64,000 nt of DNA from Enhydrobacter aerosaccus (GCF_900167455.1 NZ_FUWJ01000001.1:372001-436000), one strand, 5' to 3'; shown: positions 33,801-46,679, numbered from the stretch's first letter. Program-made: numbers and translations. Notes: generated from the letters alone by a model not told the origin.

Positions 33801-34307
33801 AACCAGTATGTGAATCGCAACCTGATCGGCGCCGTGGTCGGCGTGCAGCCGTTCGGCGGCCATGGGCTATCCGGAACCGGCCCCAAGGCGGGCGGGCCGC
33901 TCTATCTTCTCCGACTGCTGTCGAAACGTCCCCTGCACGCCGTCGAGACCACGGAGCAGGAACTCACGGGGCCGGTGGGCGAGCGCAACACTTACCGGCT
34001 GCGGCCCAAGGGCACCATCCTGTGCGTGGCGCACGATCCGGCGGCGCTGCAGGTCCAGCTCAATGCCGTGCGGAGTACCGGCAACCGGGCGACGATGGAG
34101 GTCGACGATCCGCAGATCGCGGCGGCGCTGTTCGACGGCAGCGAGGAAGAGCTGCGGGCGCTCAATCGGCGGCTCGCCGAGCGGCATGGGGCCGTGATCC
34201 CCGTCCATTGCCCGCCCTATCCGCTGGAATTCCTGTTCGACGAGGTGTCGCTCAGCGTCAACACAGCGGCTGCCGGCGGCAATGCCAGTCTGATGGCGAT
34301 CGGCTGA
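30876..34307 (+). CDS. putA: Bifunctional proline dehydrogenase / glutamate-semialdehyde dehydrogenase PutA
   Basis: A 1143-residue bifunctional enzyme that oxidises proline to glutamate using FAD and NAD+. It lacks the ribbon-helix-helix DNA-binding domain of enterobacterial PutA. The order is a helical arm domain (1-130), the PRODH barrel (about 140-450, with YEGPGISVKLSALYPRY and VRLVKGAYWD), then the aldehyde dehydrogenase domain (about 560-1010) with ISPWNFPLAIF, GSTEAARSIQ and catalytic Cys827 in AGQRCSALR. A C-terminal tail of about 100 residues is typical of long PutAs. I start at the ATG giving MTASPFHAF. Glutamate production here links logically to the gltBD genes downstream. Confidence 0.96.
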   Translation: MTASPFHAFAESIRSQTPLRDAITSAYRRPETECLPPLIDVARLPAETMGAATGLARTLVQALRGKAGRGGVEGLIHEYALSSQEGVALMCLAEALLRIPDDATRDALIRDKIGGGDWQAHLGHSPSLFVNAATWGLLLTGRLASTHSERGLSAALTRLVARGGEPLIRRGVNLAMRLMGEQFVSGQTIDEALENGRAWEARGFRYSYDMLGEAAVTAAQAERYLEDYRRAIDAIGVAGEGRGPYEGPGISVKLSALYPRYSRAQIERVQAELYPRLKALAVQARSVDIGLNIDAEEADRLEISLDLLERLCFEPELAGWNGIGFVVQAYQKRCPFVVDWLIDLGRRSGHRLMVRLVKGAYWDGEIKRAQLDGLEGYPVFTRKMHTDVSYIACARKLLAAPDAVYPQFATHNALTLATIYTMAGPDYRVGQYEFQCLHGMGESLYEEVVGAEKLGRPCRIYAPVGTHETLLAYLVRRLLENGANTSFVNQIADPDFSIDALLADPVARAAALDPVGAPHERIVLPRDLFGSERRNSAGLDLADEHRLAALAVAVRASTREIWYAAPVLSDGLRESAAREVFNPADRRDLVGTVVEATPELVDAACARALPWHASPEARAECLERVAERLEARMPQLIGLIVREAGKTFANAIGEVREAVDFLRYYAAQARGFDNELHHPLGIVACISPWNFPLAIFAGQIAAALAAGNAVIAKPAEETPLIAAQMVKLFFGGGLPPGALQLLPGDGAVGAHLVGNPAVAGVVFTGSTEAARSIQKTLAERLGRDGRPIPLIAETGGQNALIADSSALSEQLVGDAVISAFDSAGQRCSALRILCLQDDIADRVLPMLKGAMAELAVGNPDRLSTDVGPVISAEAQKRLLDHIERMRQRGHAIYQPTLPAEAGQGLFVLPTLIEIASVDDLPGEVFGPVLHVLRYPRQRLEAVIGEVNRTGYGLTFGVHSRIDETVARATEASAAGNQYVNRNLIGAVVGVQPFGGHGLSGTGPKAGGPLYLLRLLSKRPLHAVETTEQELTGPVGERNTYRLRPKGTILCVAHDPAALQVQLNAVRSTGNRATMEVDDPQIAAALFDGSEEELRALNRRLAERHGAVIPVHCPPYPLEFLFDEVSLSVNTAAAGGNASLMAIG

Positions 34308-34330
34308 CGCCGCAGCTTTGGTCTGAACCG

Positions 34331-34615
34331 CTAATAAGGTCCGTACTTGCCCGGCTTGACCAGCTCGTTGACGCACAGCATTTCGTCGGAGGTCGTCTGC
34401 GGCAGCTTCATACGCTCTGCTTCGCATTGATCGTAGGTGAACGGGCCGCCGAAGAGCTGGGGGCCCCAGATCGAGATCAGTCGAGGTTTTTCCAGATACC
34501 AGCCCGGCGTCGTGAAGGCGACCTCCTTCGCATTGCTCGAACAGGCCGCCAGCAGGGCAAAAAGCCCCAATCCGCCAAGGACTTCCGCCAATCGGCCAAA
34601 CGATCGCTTCGACAT
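34331..34615 (-). CDS. Small lipoprotein of unknown function
   Basis: A 94-residue protein with a lipoprotein signal: SKRSFGRLAEVLGG, a hydrophobic run, then lipobox LLAAC with the lipidated Cys25. The mature part is about 70 residues with two more Cys (YDQCEAE, MLCVNE) that could form a disulfide. I start at the ATG just before the Lys/Arg-rich n-region. It is convergent with putA and divergent from gltB. No family recognised; it is likely an envelope lipoprotein. Confidence 0.7.
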   Translation of the reverse strand: MSKRSFGRLAEVLGGLGLFALLAACSSNAKEVAFTTPGWYLEKPRLISIWGPQLFGGPFTYDQCEAERMKLPQTTSDEMLCVNELVKPGKYGPY

Positions 34616-34666
34616 CTCTACTCCGAACTCGCGATACCTTCTTACTACATTAAGGAGGCATTCGCG

Positions 34667-34723
34667 TTGCAACAATCGGTTTTGCCCGCCCGGTCTCGGC
34701 AGGCTAAGAAGAACCAAGACTGA
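34667..34723 (+). CDS. Possible 18-residue leader peptide upstream of gltB
   Basis: A full AAGGAGG ribosome site (34652-34658) stands 8 nt before a TTG that opens an 18-codon frame (reading [17 protein letters not shown] after the start) ending 44 bp before gltB. The strong site with no other gene to serve is the only support. It could be a leader peptide or a spurious match. Confidence 0.25.
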   Translation: MQQSVLPARSRQAKKNQD

Positions 34724-34767
34724 GTTGTATTTTCGGGGGGAGCCGTCCATCCGGGCGGCATAGGAAT

Positions 34768-39414
<4,647 letters not shown>

Positions 39415-39444
39415 GGACGTCTCATCGTGGCGAGCGACCCCAAG

Positions 39445-39470
39445 AGGCGTTCGCCGCGCTCAGGATGACA
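39445..39470. repeat. Partial copy of the palindromic intergenic repeat
   Basis: The gltB-gltD gap contains CGCCGCGCTCAGGATGACA, matching the CTGCGCTCGGGATGACA end of the elements in the 15.6-kb cluster. Only one arm is clear. Confidence 0.45.
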
Positions 39471-39492
39471 GTTTAGGGGAGTAGAGACAGCC

Positions 39493-40944
39493 ATGGGTCT
39501 TCCGACCGGCTTCCTGGAGATCGAGCGCAAGGACCGGCCTTACGAGAAGGTCGAAGCGCGGCTCAAGACGTGGAAGGAATTCGTGCAGCCGCTGCCGGCT
39601 GACGAGATGCGGCAGCAGGCGGCGCGCTGCATGGATTGCGGCGTGCCCTTCTGTCACAACGGCTGCCCGGTCAACAACATCATTCCCGAATGGAACGAGC
39701 TGGTACGCCGCGATCACTGGCAGGCGGCGCTCGAAGTGCTGCATTCGACCAACAACTTTCCGGAGTTCACCGGCCGTATCTGCCCGGCGCCGTGCGAAGC
39801 GGCCTGCACGCTGAACATCGACGACAATCCGGTCACGATCAAATCGATCGAATGCGCGATCGTCGATCGGGGCTGGCAGGAGGGCTGGATCCAGCCCCAG
39901 GCCGCGACAAGGAAAACCGGCAAGCGCGTTGCCGTGGTCGGATCCGGTCCGGCGGGCCTTGCCTGCAGTCAGCAGCTTGCACGCGCCGGCCATTCGGTCA
40001 CCCTGTTCGAGAAGGCCGATCGCATCGGCGGCCTGCTGCGCTACGGCATTCCCGACTTCAAGATGGAAAAGACCCTGATCGATCGCCGCATGCGGCAGAT
40101 GGAGGGCGAGGGCGTGGAATTCAGGACCGGTGTCGAGGTCGGCTCGACGCTGTCCGTGAAATCGCTGCTCGAAGGCTATGATGCTGTCGCCCTTACCGGC
40201 GGTGCGGAATGGCCACGCGATCTCGAGGTGCCGGGGCGCGAACTCAAAGGCATCCACTTCGCCATGGATTTCCTCGTTCCGCAGAACAAGCGGGTCGCCG
40301 GAGACGACGAGGCACGCGCCGCGCCCAAAGGCACGATCAGCGCCAAGGGCAAGCATGTCGTGGTGATCGGCGGCGGTGACACGGGTTCGGATTGCGTCGG
40401 CACGTCCAACCGGCACGGGGCTGCCTCGGTAACGCAGCTCGAAGTCATGCCGCAGCCGCCCGAGAGAGAGAACAAGGCACTGACCTGGCCCGATTGGCCG
40501 CTCAAGCTTCGCACCTCGTCGTCCCACGAAGAGGGGGCGACGCGGGATTTTGCCGTGCTCACCAAGCGCGCCGTCGGCTCCAACGGCAAGGTCGAGGGCC
40601 TGGAATGCGTTCGACTCGAGGGGGTGAAGGGCGCCGATGGCCGCACGACGATGCAGGAAGTGCCGGGCAGCGCTTTCACCCTGAAGGCGGACCTTGTCCT
40701 GCTCGCCATGGGTTTCCTGGGTCCCCGGCGGAATGGCCTGTTGGAGCAGGCCGGGATGGCGTTGGATGCGCGAGGCAATGTCGCTGCCACCGTGCAGGAT
40801 TATAAGACCTCGGTCCCGAAGTTGTTTGCGGCCGGCGATATGCGGCGCGGACAGTCGCTGGTCGTCTGGGCGATCCGTGAGGGCCGGCAATGCGCGCGCT
40901 CCATCGACGAATTCCTCATGGGCGAAACGAATTTGCCGCGCTGA
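39493..40944 (+). CDS. gltD: Glutamate synthase small subunit
   Basis: A 483-residue FAD- and iron-sulfur-containing beta subunit that passes electrons from NADPH to GltB. Cysteine clusters [17 protein letters not shown] and [10 protein letters not shown] near residues 50-110 bind two 4Fe-4S centres. The FAD motif [15 protein letters not shown] (about 152-166) and the NADPH motif [11 protein letters not shown] (about 294-304) follow. Length and order are typical of GltD. It is 78 bp downstream of gltB and surely in the same operon. Confidence 0.97.
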   Translation: MGLPTGFLEIERKDRPYEKVEARLKTWKEFVQPLPADEMRQQAARCMDCGVPFCHNGCPVNNIIPEWNELVRRDHWQAALEVLHSTNNFPEFTGRICPAPCEAACTLNIDDNPVTIKSIECAIVDRGWQEGWIQPQAATRKTGKRVAVVGSGPAGLACSQQLARAGHSVTLFEKADRIGGLLRYGIPDFKMEKTLIDRRMRQMEGEGVEFRTGVEVGSTLSVKSLLEGYDAVALTGGAEWPRDLEVPGRELKGIHFAMDFLVPQNKRVAGDDEARAAPKGTISAKGKHVVVIGGGDTGSDCVGTSNRHGAASVTQLEVMPQPPERENKALTWPDWPLKLRTSSSHEEGATRDFAVLTKRAVGSNGKVEGLECVRLEGVKGADGRTTMQEVPGSAFTLKADLVLLAMGFLGPRRNGLLEQAGMALDARGNVAATVQDYKTSVPKLFAAGDMRRGQSLVVWAIREGRQCARSIDEFLMGETNLPR

Positions 40945-40975
40945 CGTTGTTTGTGCGGTCGTGACGCCTAACACG

Positions 40976-41002
40976 ATAGTGATAGTGCGATAGTCACACT
41001 AT
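40976..41002. promoter_or_regulatory. ATAGTG repeats with inverted CACTAT
   Basis: The gap between gltD and the AroQ-like gene has ATAGTGATAGTG (40976-40987), ATAGTC (40990-40995) and the inverted CACTAT (40997-41002), in DNA more AT-rich than its surroundings. It may be a regulator site or part of a gltD terminator stem. Nothing more can be said. Confidence 0.3.
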
Positions 41003-41113
41003 GCCGAAAGCAGCGCCTGATTGCGTGCGAGGAATAGTGCCGTTCAACCGAGACTTGTTCTAGTATCCCTTCCAAGTGGCGTGTGGGACGCCGTGCTGTG
41101 ACTTGGGGATGTG

Positions 41114-41563
41114 ATGAAGTTCCTGCTCATACAGGGCGCTAACATGGAGTATCTGGGCACGCGGCAACCGGAGCTCTATGGCACGACCACCGCCAAGGAA
41201 CTGAATTCGATCGTGCGGCGGCGGGCCCGTGACCTCGGGATCGAGTTGGAGATTCTTTATACGAATACCGAGGGCGAAGCGGTTTCGGCGATCTACAAGG
41301 GCGACCGCCAAGGGGTCGACGGCGTCCTCTTCAATCCCGCCGGCTTCCTCTATGCGGGCCATGCCCTGCGCGATTGCCTGCGGTCCATCCGGGCGCCGGC
41401 CATCGAGATCCATATGACGAACATCGAGAAGCGAGGCTACAGTTCGATCACGGCCGAAGCCGTGGTCGGTTTCATTGCCGGCTTCGGTGTCGACTCCTAC
41501 GTCCTGGCGCTCGAGGCGATGGTGTCGGTTCTCAATTCGTCGTCCGCCAGGTCCCCGTCCTGA
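41114..41563 (+). CDS. AroQ-like (type II dehydroquinase fold) protein, divergent
   Basis: A 149-residue protein with the length and order of type II 3-dehydroquinate dehydratase: LGTRQPELYG (Arg and Tyr of the active site), NTEGEAVSAIY, FNPAGF, and EIHMTNIEKR. Several hallmark residues differ. The opening is QGANMEYLG where NGPNLNLLG is usual, and the Thr-His-x-Ser after the Asn-Pro loop is replaced by LYAGHA. It may be an AroQ paralogue with altered substrate rather than the shikimate enzyme. I prefer the ATG with TTGGGG upstream over the GTG one codon earlier. Its 3' end overlaps the convergent FMN-binding gene by 32 bp. Confidence 0.75.
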   Translation: MKFLLIQGANMEYLGTRQPELYGTTTAKELNSIVRRRARDLGIELEILYTNTEGEAVSAIYKGDRQGVDGVLFNPAGFLYAGHALRDCLRSIRAPAIEIHMTNIEKRGYSSITAEAVVGFIAGFGVDSYVLALEAMVSVLNSSSARSPS

Positions 41564-42449
41564 GAGTGGTCGGCGCATAGCCGCCGAAGCTCCAGTCGAA
41601 GGACAGCGCCTGGGCCTGCCGCCAGCCGCGCTCGATCCGGACTCGCCAGACACGCTCGGCACCGGAGAGCATGGATGGCACCGGCCCTGTCCAGTCTATG
41701 CTGGCGATGCCCTGCAACTGCAGCAACTCGCCCGTTGCAAAGTCGATGAACAGCAGCCCGGCACGCGGGTCCCCCAGCAGGTTGCCGAGCGTGTTAAAGT
41801 ATCGATTGCCGCGGAAGTCGGGGATGATCAGCGTGTCCCCCTGGATGTCGACGAACCCCGGCTGCCCGCCGCGGTGAGAAACATCCAGGCCACCGCTCTG
41901 ATGGATCTCCGGGCGCGAGCGGCTGGCGACGAAGAACGTATCGGCCTTCGCAATCAGCTCCCGACTTGCCGCATCCAATCCATTGAGAGGCTGTATCGGT
42001 GTCGGATGGCGCGGATGGACGCTCGGCGTACGGAGCTGGATGTATTGAGCGCAGTTGCCGAAGCTCTGTCTCACGGCGACGGTCAGCCCGCCCATGTCAC
42101 GCCGCGCGATTTGGCCATTCGCCCGATTGCGTCGGCGGGTCGACAGATCCAGCCCTAGCAGTCCGATGTCGCGGCCTTCTTCCAATCCGGCGACGACCGG
42201 GTCATTCAGCGTCGGAAGCGCATCGATGCGCAGTGTGGTTGGATCCGGAGAGTGCACGAATCCCGGTGAACCCTGGATCATCGACGCAACGGGCCAGCCG
42301 GTGCGATCAGTCGACGTGACGAAGAGATAGGGGAGCAGCCGGAAGAAATCGCGATGCTGCTCGGGGAGAAACGGCCGGATCGGGGCTCCGGGTACGCTTT
42401 GCCCGGACAGCGACTGGGCGGCCAACTCGTCGGCATGGAACGGCGACAT
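41532..42449 (-). CDS. Pyridoxamine 5'-phosphate oxidase-family FMN-binding protein
   Basis: A 305-residue split-barrel flavin-binding protein. It opens MSPFHADELAAQ, then FLPEQHRDFFRLLPYLFVTSTD, and later DLSTRRRNRANG and VRQSFGNCAQYI, words I associate with the larger PNPOx-like proteins annotated only as FMN-binding. The second half repeats the barrel (RNRYFNTLGNLLGDPRAGLLFIDF reduced to its core RYFNTLGN). Probably cytosolic and redox related. It ends inside the AroQ-like gene and starts 15 bp after the GFA gene on the same strand. Confidence 0.82.
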   Translation of the reverse strand: MSPFHADELAAQSLSGQSVPGAPIRPFLPEQHRDFFRLLPYLFVTSTDRTGWPVASMIQGSPGFVHSPDPTTLRIDALPTLNDPVVAGLEEGRDIGLLGLDLSTRRRNRANGQIARRDMGGLTVAVRQSFGNCAQYIQLRTPSVHPRHPTPIQPLNGLDAASRELIAKADTFFVASRSRPEIHQSGGLDVSHRGGQPGFVDIQGDTLIIPDFRGNRYFNTLGNLLGDPRAGLLFIDFATGELLQLQGIASIDWTGPVPSMLSGAERVWRVRIERGWRQAQALSFDWSFGGYAPTTLRTGTWRTTN

Positions 42450-42463
42450 GTCCACAGCGCACC

Positions 42464-42859
42464 TCACCCGAGTCCTGTCGGCAGTTCCGGCCAAATCTGC
42501 TTGGGATCGTACCAGGAGGCCGAGTCCGATCGCCAGATATGGACCTGGGCAAGATCGCGAACCGGGCTGTCGAGGCAACCCAGGCGCAACAGCACGACTG
42601 GCTGACCAACCCGTTCGGCCATGAGATGAGATCCGCACTTCGAGCAGAAGCAGCGGAATTTGCCGGGAGAGGATTCGAACGCATTGAGCAGATCGCTGCC
42701 GCGGGTCCAGCGGAAGTGATCACGCGGAACGGCAGCCACTGACGAGAAGGCCGCTCCGTGCGTCTTGCGGCACGTCTCGCAGTGGCAATGGATGATGCGC
42801 TCGATAGGAGCTTCCGCCTCGTAGGCGACGGCACCGCAGAGGCACTTTCCTGTCAGCAC
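42464..42859 (-). CDS. GFA-family (glutathione-dependent formaldehyde-activating enzyme-like) protein
   Basis: A 131-residue zinc protein of the GFA/Mss4-like fold. It has CLCGAV at residues 6-11, HCHCETCRK in the middle and CFCSKCGSHL later, giving the full set of zinc cysteines. It starts at a GTG served by AAGGAGGAAGCC; longer readings have no family similarity. Members bind glutathione adducts, but few have proven activity. It is divergent from a LysR gene across a 97-bp AT-rich region and is followed by the FMN-binding gene, probably one operon under that regulator. Confidence 0.88.
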   Translation of the reverse strand: MLTGKCLCGAVAYEAEAPIERIIHCHCETCRKTHGAAFSSVAAVPRDHFRWTRGSDLLNAFESSPGKFRCFCSKCGSHLMAERVGQPVVLLRLGCLDSPVRDLAQVHIWRSDSASWYDPKQIWPELPTGLG

Positions 42860-42956
42860 GGCTTCCTCCTTCGCCTGGACCGCAAACGTAAGAGTTGCAG
42901 TGTGTGAATTTAAGAAAGCATAATGAAAGAGATCATTGCATATTCTGGAATTATCC

Positions 42957-43889
42957 ATGGATCGCCTCGACGAACTCGCGATCTTCGTGCGGATCGTGGA
43001 AGAGGGCAGCCTTATTCGTGCGGCGAGGAAGCTGCGGCGCTCGCCACCTTCAGTAACCCGCGCATTGGCGGCCCTCGAGCAACGGCTGGGTCTGCGGCTG
43101 GTCGATCGCACGACGCGGCGCCTGGCGCCGACCGAAGCAGGGCGGGCGTTGCTCGCTCGCGCCCAGTCGATCGTCGGCGAATATGAAGCGGCTGTCAGCG
43201 GCGCCAGCGAGGCACCGGTGCAGGGGGTACTGCGGATCGCGGCCCCGGTTCAGTTCGGTCGTCGCCATGTCGCTCCTGTCGCGCTGGCATTCCTGGATCG
43301 CTTTGCCGGAGTCGAGATCGAACTGGTGCTTGGCGACCGCAATGTCGACCTGATCGACGAGGCGATCGATGTGGCGGTGCGCATTGGCCATCTGGCGGAT
43401 ACGTCACTGACGGTGCGCCATGTCGGCGAAGTGCGTCGGCTCTGGCTGGCCAGCCCTGGCTATCTCAAGAAGCGCGGCGCTCCCGAAGCGCCGACGGACC
43501 TGATGGCGCACGATGTCGTTCTCGGGACAGGGCCGGCAGCACCGGAATGGACGTTTGCCGGCGCTCGCCGGCACCGGCGTGCCGGGTCGGTCCAGCTGCG
43601 AGGACGGTTTCGCGTCGACGACGTCGAAACGCGTTTGCAGGCCGCCCGCGCGGGGCGGGGCATCGTCCAGCTCCTGTCCTATCAGGCCGCCGATGATCTG
43701 GCGGCGGGTCGGCTCGTTCGCCTGCTCCAGGCTTATGAGCCGCCACCCCTGCCGGTCCAGCTGCTGACCAAGGGACGCAGCAATCGGCCGCCCAAGGTCG
43801 AGGCCTTCCTCGACTTTGCCGCCAAACGCCTTCTGGCTTTGCCCGTCATCCGGCCGGAGTCCGACCGGATGACCGTTCGATCACCCTAG
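42957..43889 (+). CDS. LysR-family transcriptional regulator
   Basis: A 310-residue LysR regulator. The winged helix (residues 1-60) reads LDELAIFVRIVEEGSLIRAA and PPSVTRALAALEQRLG. The effector domain (about 90-295) has RIAAPVQFGRRHVAPVALAF and the loop with HVGEVRRLWLASPGYL, like the CrgA/DsdC-type aldehyde- or toxicant-responsive members. I start at the ATG giving MDRLDELAIF. It probably controls the divergent GFA/FMN-binding pair. Its TAG stop interlocks with that of the Pit gene in the shared CTAG. Confidence 0.92.
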   Translation: MDRLDELAIFVRIVEEGSLIRAARKLRRSPPSVTRALAALEQRLGLRLVDRTTRRLAPTEAGRALLARAQSIVGEYEAAVSGASEAPVQGVLRIAAPVQFGRRHVAPVALAFLDRFAGVEIELVLGDRNVDLIDEAIDVAVRIGHLADTSLTVRHVGEVRRLWLASPGYLKKRGAPEAPTDLMAHDVVLGTGPAAPEWTFAGARRHRRAGSVQLRGRFRVDDVETRLQAARAGRGIVQLLSYQAADDLAAGRLVRLLQAYEPPPLPVQLLTKGRSNRPPKVEAFLDFAAKRLLALPVIRPESDRMTVRSP

Positions 43890-45364
43890 AAGCGCTGTAG
43901 GACGACGAACAGTCCGGCCGCGAACAAGACCGAACCGAGGATCATGCAGGCTGGCAGTGTCAGCACCCAGGCCAGCAGGATGTTGCGCAAGGTCTCCTTC
44001 TGCAGGCCGGAGGCGTTCGCCGCCATGGTACCGGCAATGCCGGAGGACAGGATGTGTGTCGTGCTCACCGGCAGGCCATAGGTGTCGGCAGCGCCGATCG
44101 TCAGCATCGCCACCACCTCGGCTGACGCACCTTGCGCATAGGTCAGGTGCGACTTGCCGATCTTCTCGCCGACGGTCACGACGATGCGCTTCCAGCCGAT
44201 GGTCGTGCCGAGGCCAAGCGCAACGGCAACGGCGATCTTCACCCATAGCGGAATGAAATCGGTGAGCTTCTCGAGGCCAGAGCGCAATGCCGTGAGGGTC
44301 GCCTTGTCCTTGCTGTCCAGCGTCAGGCCGAGCTTGCTCATCCTGCCGATACACTGCTCGACGAGATAGATGTCGCGGCGGAGCTGGGAGCGATCGTTGA
44401 CGGCGAGGTCCGCCAGCGAGCTCACTCGGGCGGCTTCGCGGGCGATGTTGTCGTTCTTCAGGGCCAAAGCCGGCAGCGTCTGGGGCGTTGGCTGGGATGA
44501 AGTCAGAAAGCGCGACAACTCGGCATTGGCAGCCTGGTTGTCGGTTGCCGCGGGCCCGCCTTTGGCGAAGACGGGAGCCGCGGCATGCGATGCGGCGACG
44601 ATCGTTTGCAGCCGCTCCGGCGACGTCGTCAGGTCCAGCGCATAGGTTGCCGGCACGATGCCGATCAGGATGAGCATGATGAGACCCATGCCCTTCTGAC
44701 CGTCGTTCGAACCATGAGCGAAGCTGACGCCGGTGCAGGTCAGGACCAGGATGCCGCGGATCCACCATGGCGGCGGGTTCTTGCCTTCGGGCGAGCGATA
44801 GAGCGCCGGATTGCGAATCAGCGCCTTCGCCAGCAGCAGCAGAAGGGCGGCGCAGACGAAGCCGACCACCGGTGAGACGAGCAGCGCCATCGCCGTGTCC
44901 TGCACCTTGGCCCAGTTGACGCCCTCGCCGAACTGCTGGCCATCCGCCAGCAGGGAGTTCATGAGGCCCACACCGACGATCGATCCGATCAGCGTGTGCG
45001 AGGAAGAGGCCGGCAGGCCGAGATACCACGTGCCGACATTCCAGATGATGGCCGACAGGAGCAGCGAGAAGACCATCGCGAAGCCCGCGCCGGATCCGAC
45101 GTTGAGGATCAGTTCGACGGGCAGCAGGGCGACGATGCCGAAGGCGACGGCGCCGGTCGATGTGAGCACGCCCAGGAAATTCCAGGCGCCCGACCATATG
45201 ACAGCCTGCATCGGCGACAGCGTGTGCGTGTAGATCACGGTCGCGACAGCATTGGCCGTGTCGTGAAAGCCATTAACGAACTCGAAACTGAGCGCCAATA
45301 ACAGGGCCCCACCGAGCAATACGATGGTCCCGATGCCGACCGGGCTTCCAAAAAATGATTCCAT
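43886..45364 (-). CDS. pit: Inorganic phosphate transporter, Pit family
   Basis: A 492-residue integral membrane protein of the PiT family. It has the duplicated signature: FVNGFHDTANAVATVIYT near residues 30-47 and GVSFAHGSNDGQKGMGL in the second half, each followed by several membrane segments. A long soluble stretch lies between them at about 270-370. It imports phosphate or metal phosphate with protons. ATG giving MESFFGSP is chosen; a TTG three codons upstream is possible. No PhoU-like gene is adjacent and no clear Pho box was found upstream. Confidence 0.93.
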   Translation of the reverse strand: MESFFGSPVGIGTIVLLGGALLLALSFEFVNGFHDTANAVATVIYTHTLSPMQAVIWSGAWNFLGVLTSTGAVAFGIVALLPVELILNVGSGAGFAMVFSLLLSAIIWNVGTWYLGLPASSSHTLIGSIVGVGLMNSLLADGQQFGEGVNWAKVQDTAMALLVSPVVGFVCAALLLLLAKALIRNPALYRSPEGKNPPPWWIRGILVLTCTGVSFAHGSNDGQKGMGLIMLILIGIVPATYALDLTTSPERLQTIVAASHAAAPVFAKGGPAATDNQAANAELSRFLTSSQPTPQTLPALALKNDNIAREAARVSSLADLAVNDRSQLRRDIYLVEQCIGRMSKLGLTLDSKDKATLTALRSGLEKLTDFIPLWVKIAVAVALGLGTTIGWKRIVVTVGEKIGKSHLTYAQGASAEVVAMLTIGAADTYGLPVSTTHILSSGIAGTMAANASGLQKETLRNILLAWVLTLPACMILGSVLFAAGLFVVLQRF

Positions 45365-45488
45365 GTCCCCCAAATCCCCGATGAGTGTTTTGACGGGCGG
45401 ACACGCCGCGCAGGCATCCGGCCTCGCCCTGCGATGGCCGGTGACAATCCCGCAATTCCTGCCAATTGATTACGTCAGACCTGATCGA

Positions 45489-45704
45489 TCAGTGGCGGCC
45501 GTGATCTTCGGCGTGACGCTTGCTCGCCTCGCTGGCGTGGTGCGCCGCGTGGACGGCATGACCGTGCGCCGTGTGGGCGTGATGCGCGGCTTTCTCGTGC
45601 GCTTCGGCATCGTGATATTTGGCCGCTTCGCGATGATGGCGCGCCGCCTGTTCGTGGTGATCGGCTGCGGTCTGGTGGTGCTCGACGAGCTTGTCCCTAG
45701 ACAT
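45489..45704 (-). CDS. Histidine-rich microprotein (71 residues, 19 His)
   Basis: A 71-residue protein with 27% His, mostly as HH pairs spaced by Ala/Glu/Lys-rich helical turns (EHHQTAADHH, ARHHREAAKYH, AAHHAHTAHGH). Predicted as one long helix or helical hairpin with no signal peptide. A GGAGGG ribosome site lies beside two adjacent ATGs; I use the second. Similar proteins in other proteobacteria are unnamed. Metal binding or buffering of nickel, zinc or cobalt is a reasonable inference. It lies upstream of nothing in its operon except a palindromic CTGATCGATCAG at its 3' end, before the Pit gene. Confidence 0.75.
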   Translation of the reverse strand: MSRDKLVEHHQTAADHHEQAARHHREAAKYHDAEAHEKAAHHAHTAHGHAVHAAHHASEASKRHAEDHGRH

Positions 45705-45785
45705 CATCCCTCCGTTCAGTCGTCGTTCCTGCCGTCTGACTGTAGGAATGTCCCGTTGCAGCCGCATGACTACGGCGATTGGCGA

Positions 45786-46679
45786 TCAGTCCGGTGACGT
45801 ACCGAAGCGGCGCTGCCAGAATTCGCGCGAGCGTCGTTCGCCGACATCGCAGCCCGGCTCGTAACCCGGACGGACGAAGCGCGTGTAGTCGTCCTCCTGT
45901 GCCGACACCGGTCGCCGAGCCTGCGCCAGATTCATGCCGTCACGCAGAGCAAGTTCGGTTCGTGCAATGTCTGGCCGGGGGCCGAGGTCGGCCACTTCCT
46001 GCAGCAGCTTCTTGCGCACGGCGCGGGGAAAGTCGGCGAAGTTCTTCGCCACTTCGACGAAGGAACGCGGGCCCCCGGTCACGCAGTGCAGGTAGTACTG
46101 ATCAAGATCCGCTTCGGCCGGGAAGCCGAACGGATTGGGGCGGTCGTTCATGATCGGCAAGCCATTGATGCCAATGCGCTGCTTGAGGGCCTCGGTGCGC
46201 AGGTCGGTGACAAGTCCGCCGTCGTTGTTGGAGCCGTCGCCCGAGATATCGAGCACCTTTCGCACCGGATCGTAGGGCAGGCGGCCGAACAGCGAGACCG
46301 CATAATGGATGGCGCCGCTGATCGAGGTCCGCCGCGCGATCGAGATCGGCTCCGCTTCGAGCTTGCTGGCGAAGGCTGCAATCGATTTCTCACTGTCCAG
46401 CAGCGTCCAGTCGATCAGGAGCTTCTGCATCCAGGAGTCGGACCATTCATAGTAGGCGACGGCGATGCGACCGTTGGGCCCGCTGAGAATGGCCCTGACG
46501 ATCGCGGGGTCGCGAAACGCCATGACGTAGCCTTGGCGCTGCAACTGGGCCTCGTCCGGATCGATGCTGCCAGATATGTCGATAGCAAGAGCGAGGGCGA
46601 GATCGACCTCGGCCTTGTCCTGGGCGAGCGCGGTCGAGGCCGAGAGCAAAAAGGCTAACAGACAGGCGAGATGACGCAT
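45786..46679 (-). CDS. DUF1194 vWA-like secreted protein
   Basis: A 297-residue exported protein: signal peptide RHLACLLAFLLSASTALAQ, then a von Willebrand A-like domain with the metal-ion-dependent adhesion motif DISGSID near residue 36, LDISGDGSNNDGG, and the DUF1194 ending YTRFVRPGYEPGCD. The family is common in alphaproteobacteria and of unknown function, perhaps a periplasmic protein-protein interaction module. I start at the ATG that begins the signal peptide. It is divergent from the acyl-CoA dehydrogenase gene. Confidence 0.9.
   Translation of the reverse strand: MRHLACLLAFLLSASTALAQDKAEVDLALALAIDISGSIDPDEAQLQRQGYVMAFRDPAIVRAILSGPNGRIAVAYYEWSDSWMQKLLIDWTLLDSEKSIAAFASKLEAEPISIARRTSISGAIHYAVSLFGRLPYDPVRKVLDISGDGSNNDGGLVTDLRTEALKQRIGINGLPIMNDRPNPFGFPAEADLDQYYLHCVTGGPRSFVEVAKNFADFPRAVRKKLLQEVADLGPRPDIARTELALRDGMNLAQARRPVSAQEDDYTRFVRPGYEPGCDVGERRSREFWQRRFGTSPD

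Noticed and set aside
45374..45488. Pho box upstream of the Pit gene
   Set aside because: No convincing pair of CTGTCAT-like direct repeats at the right spacing was seen.
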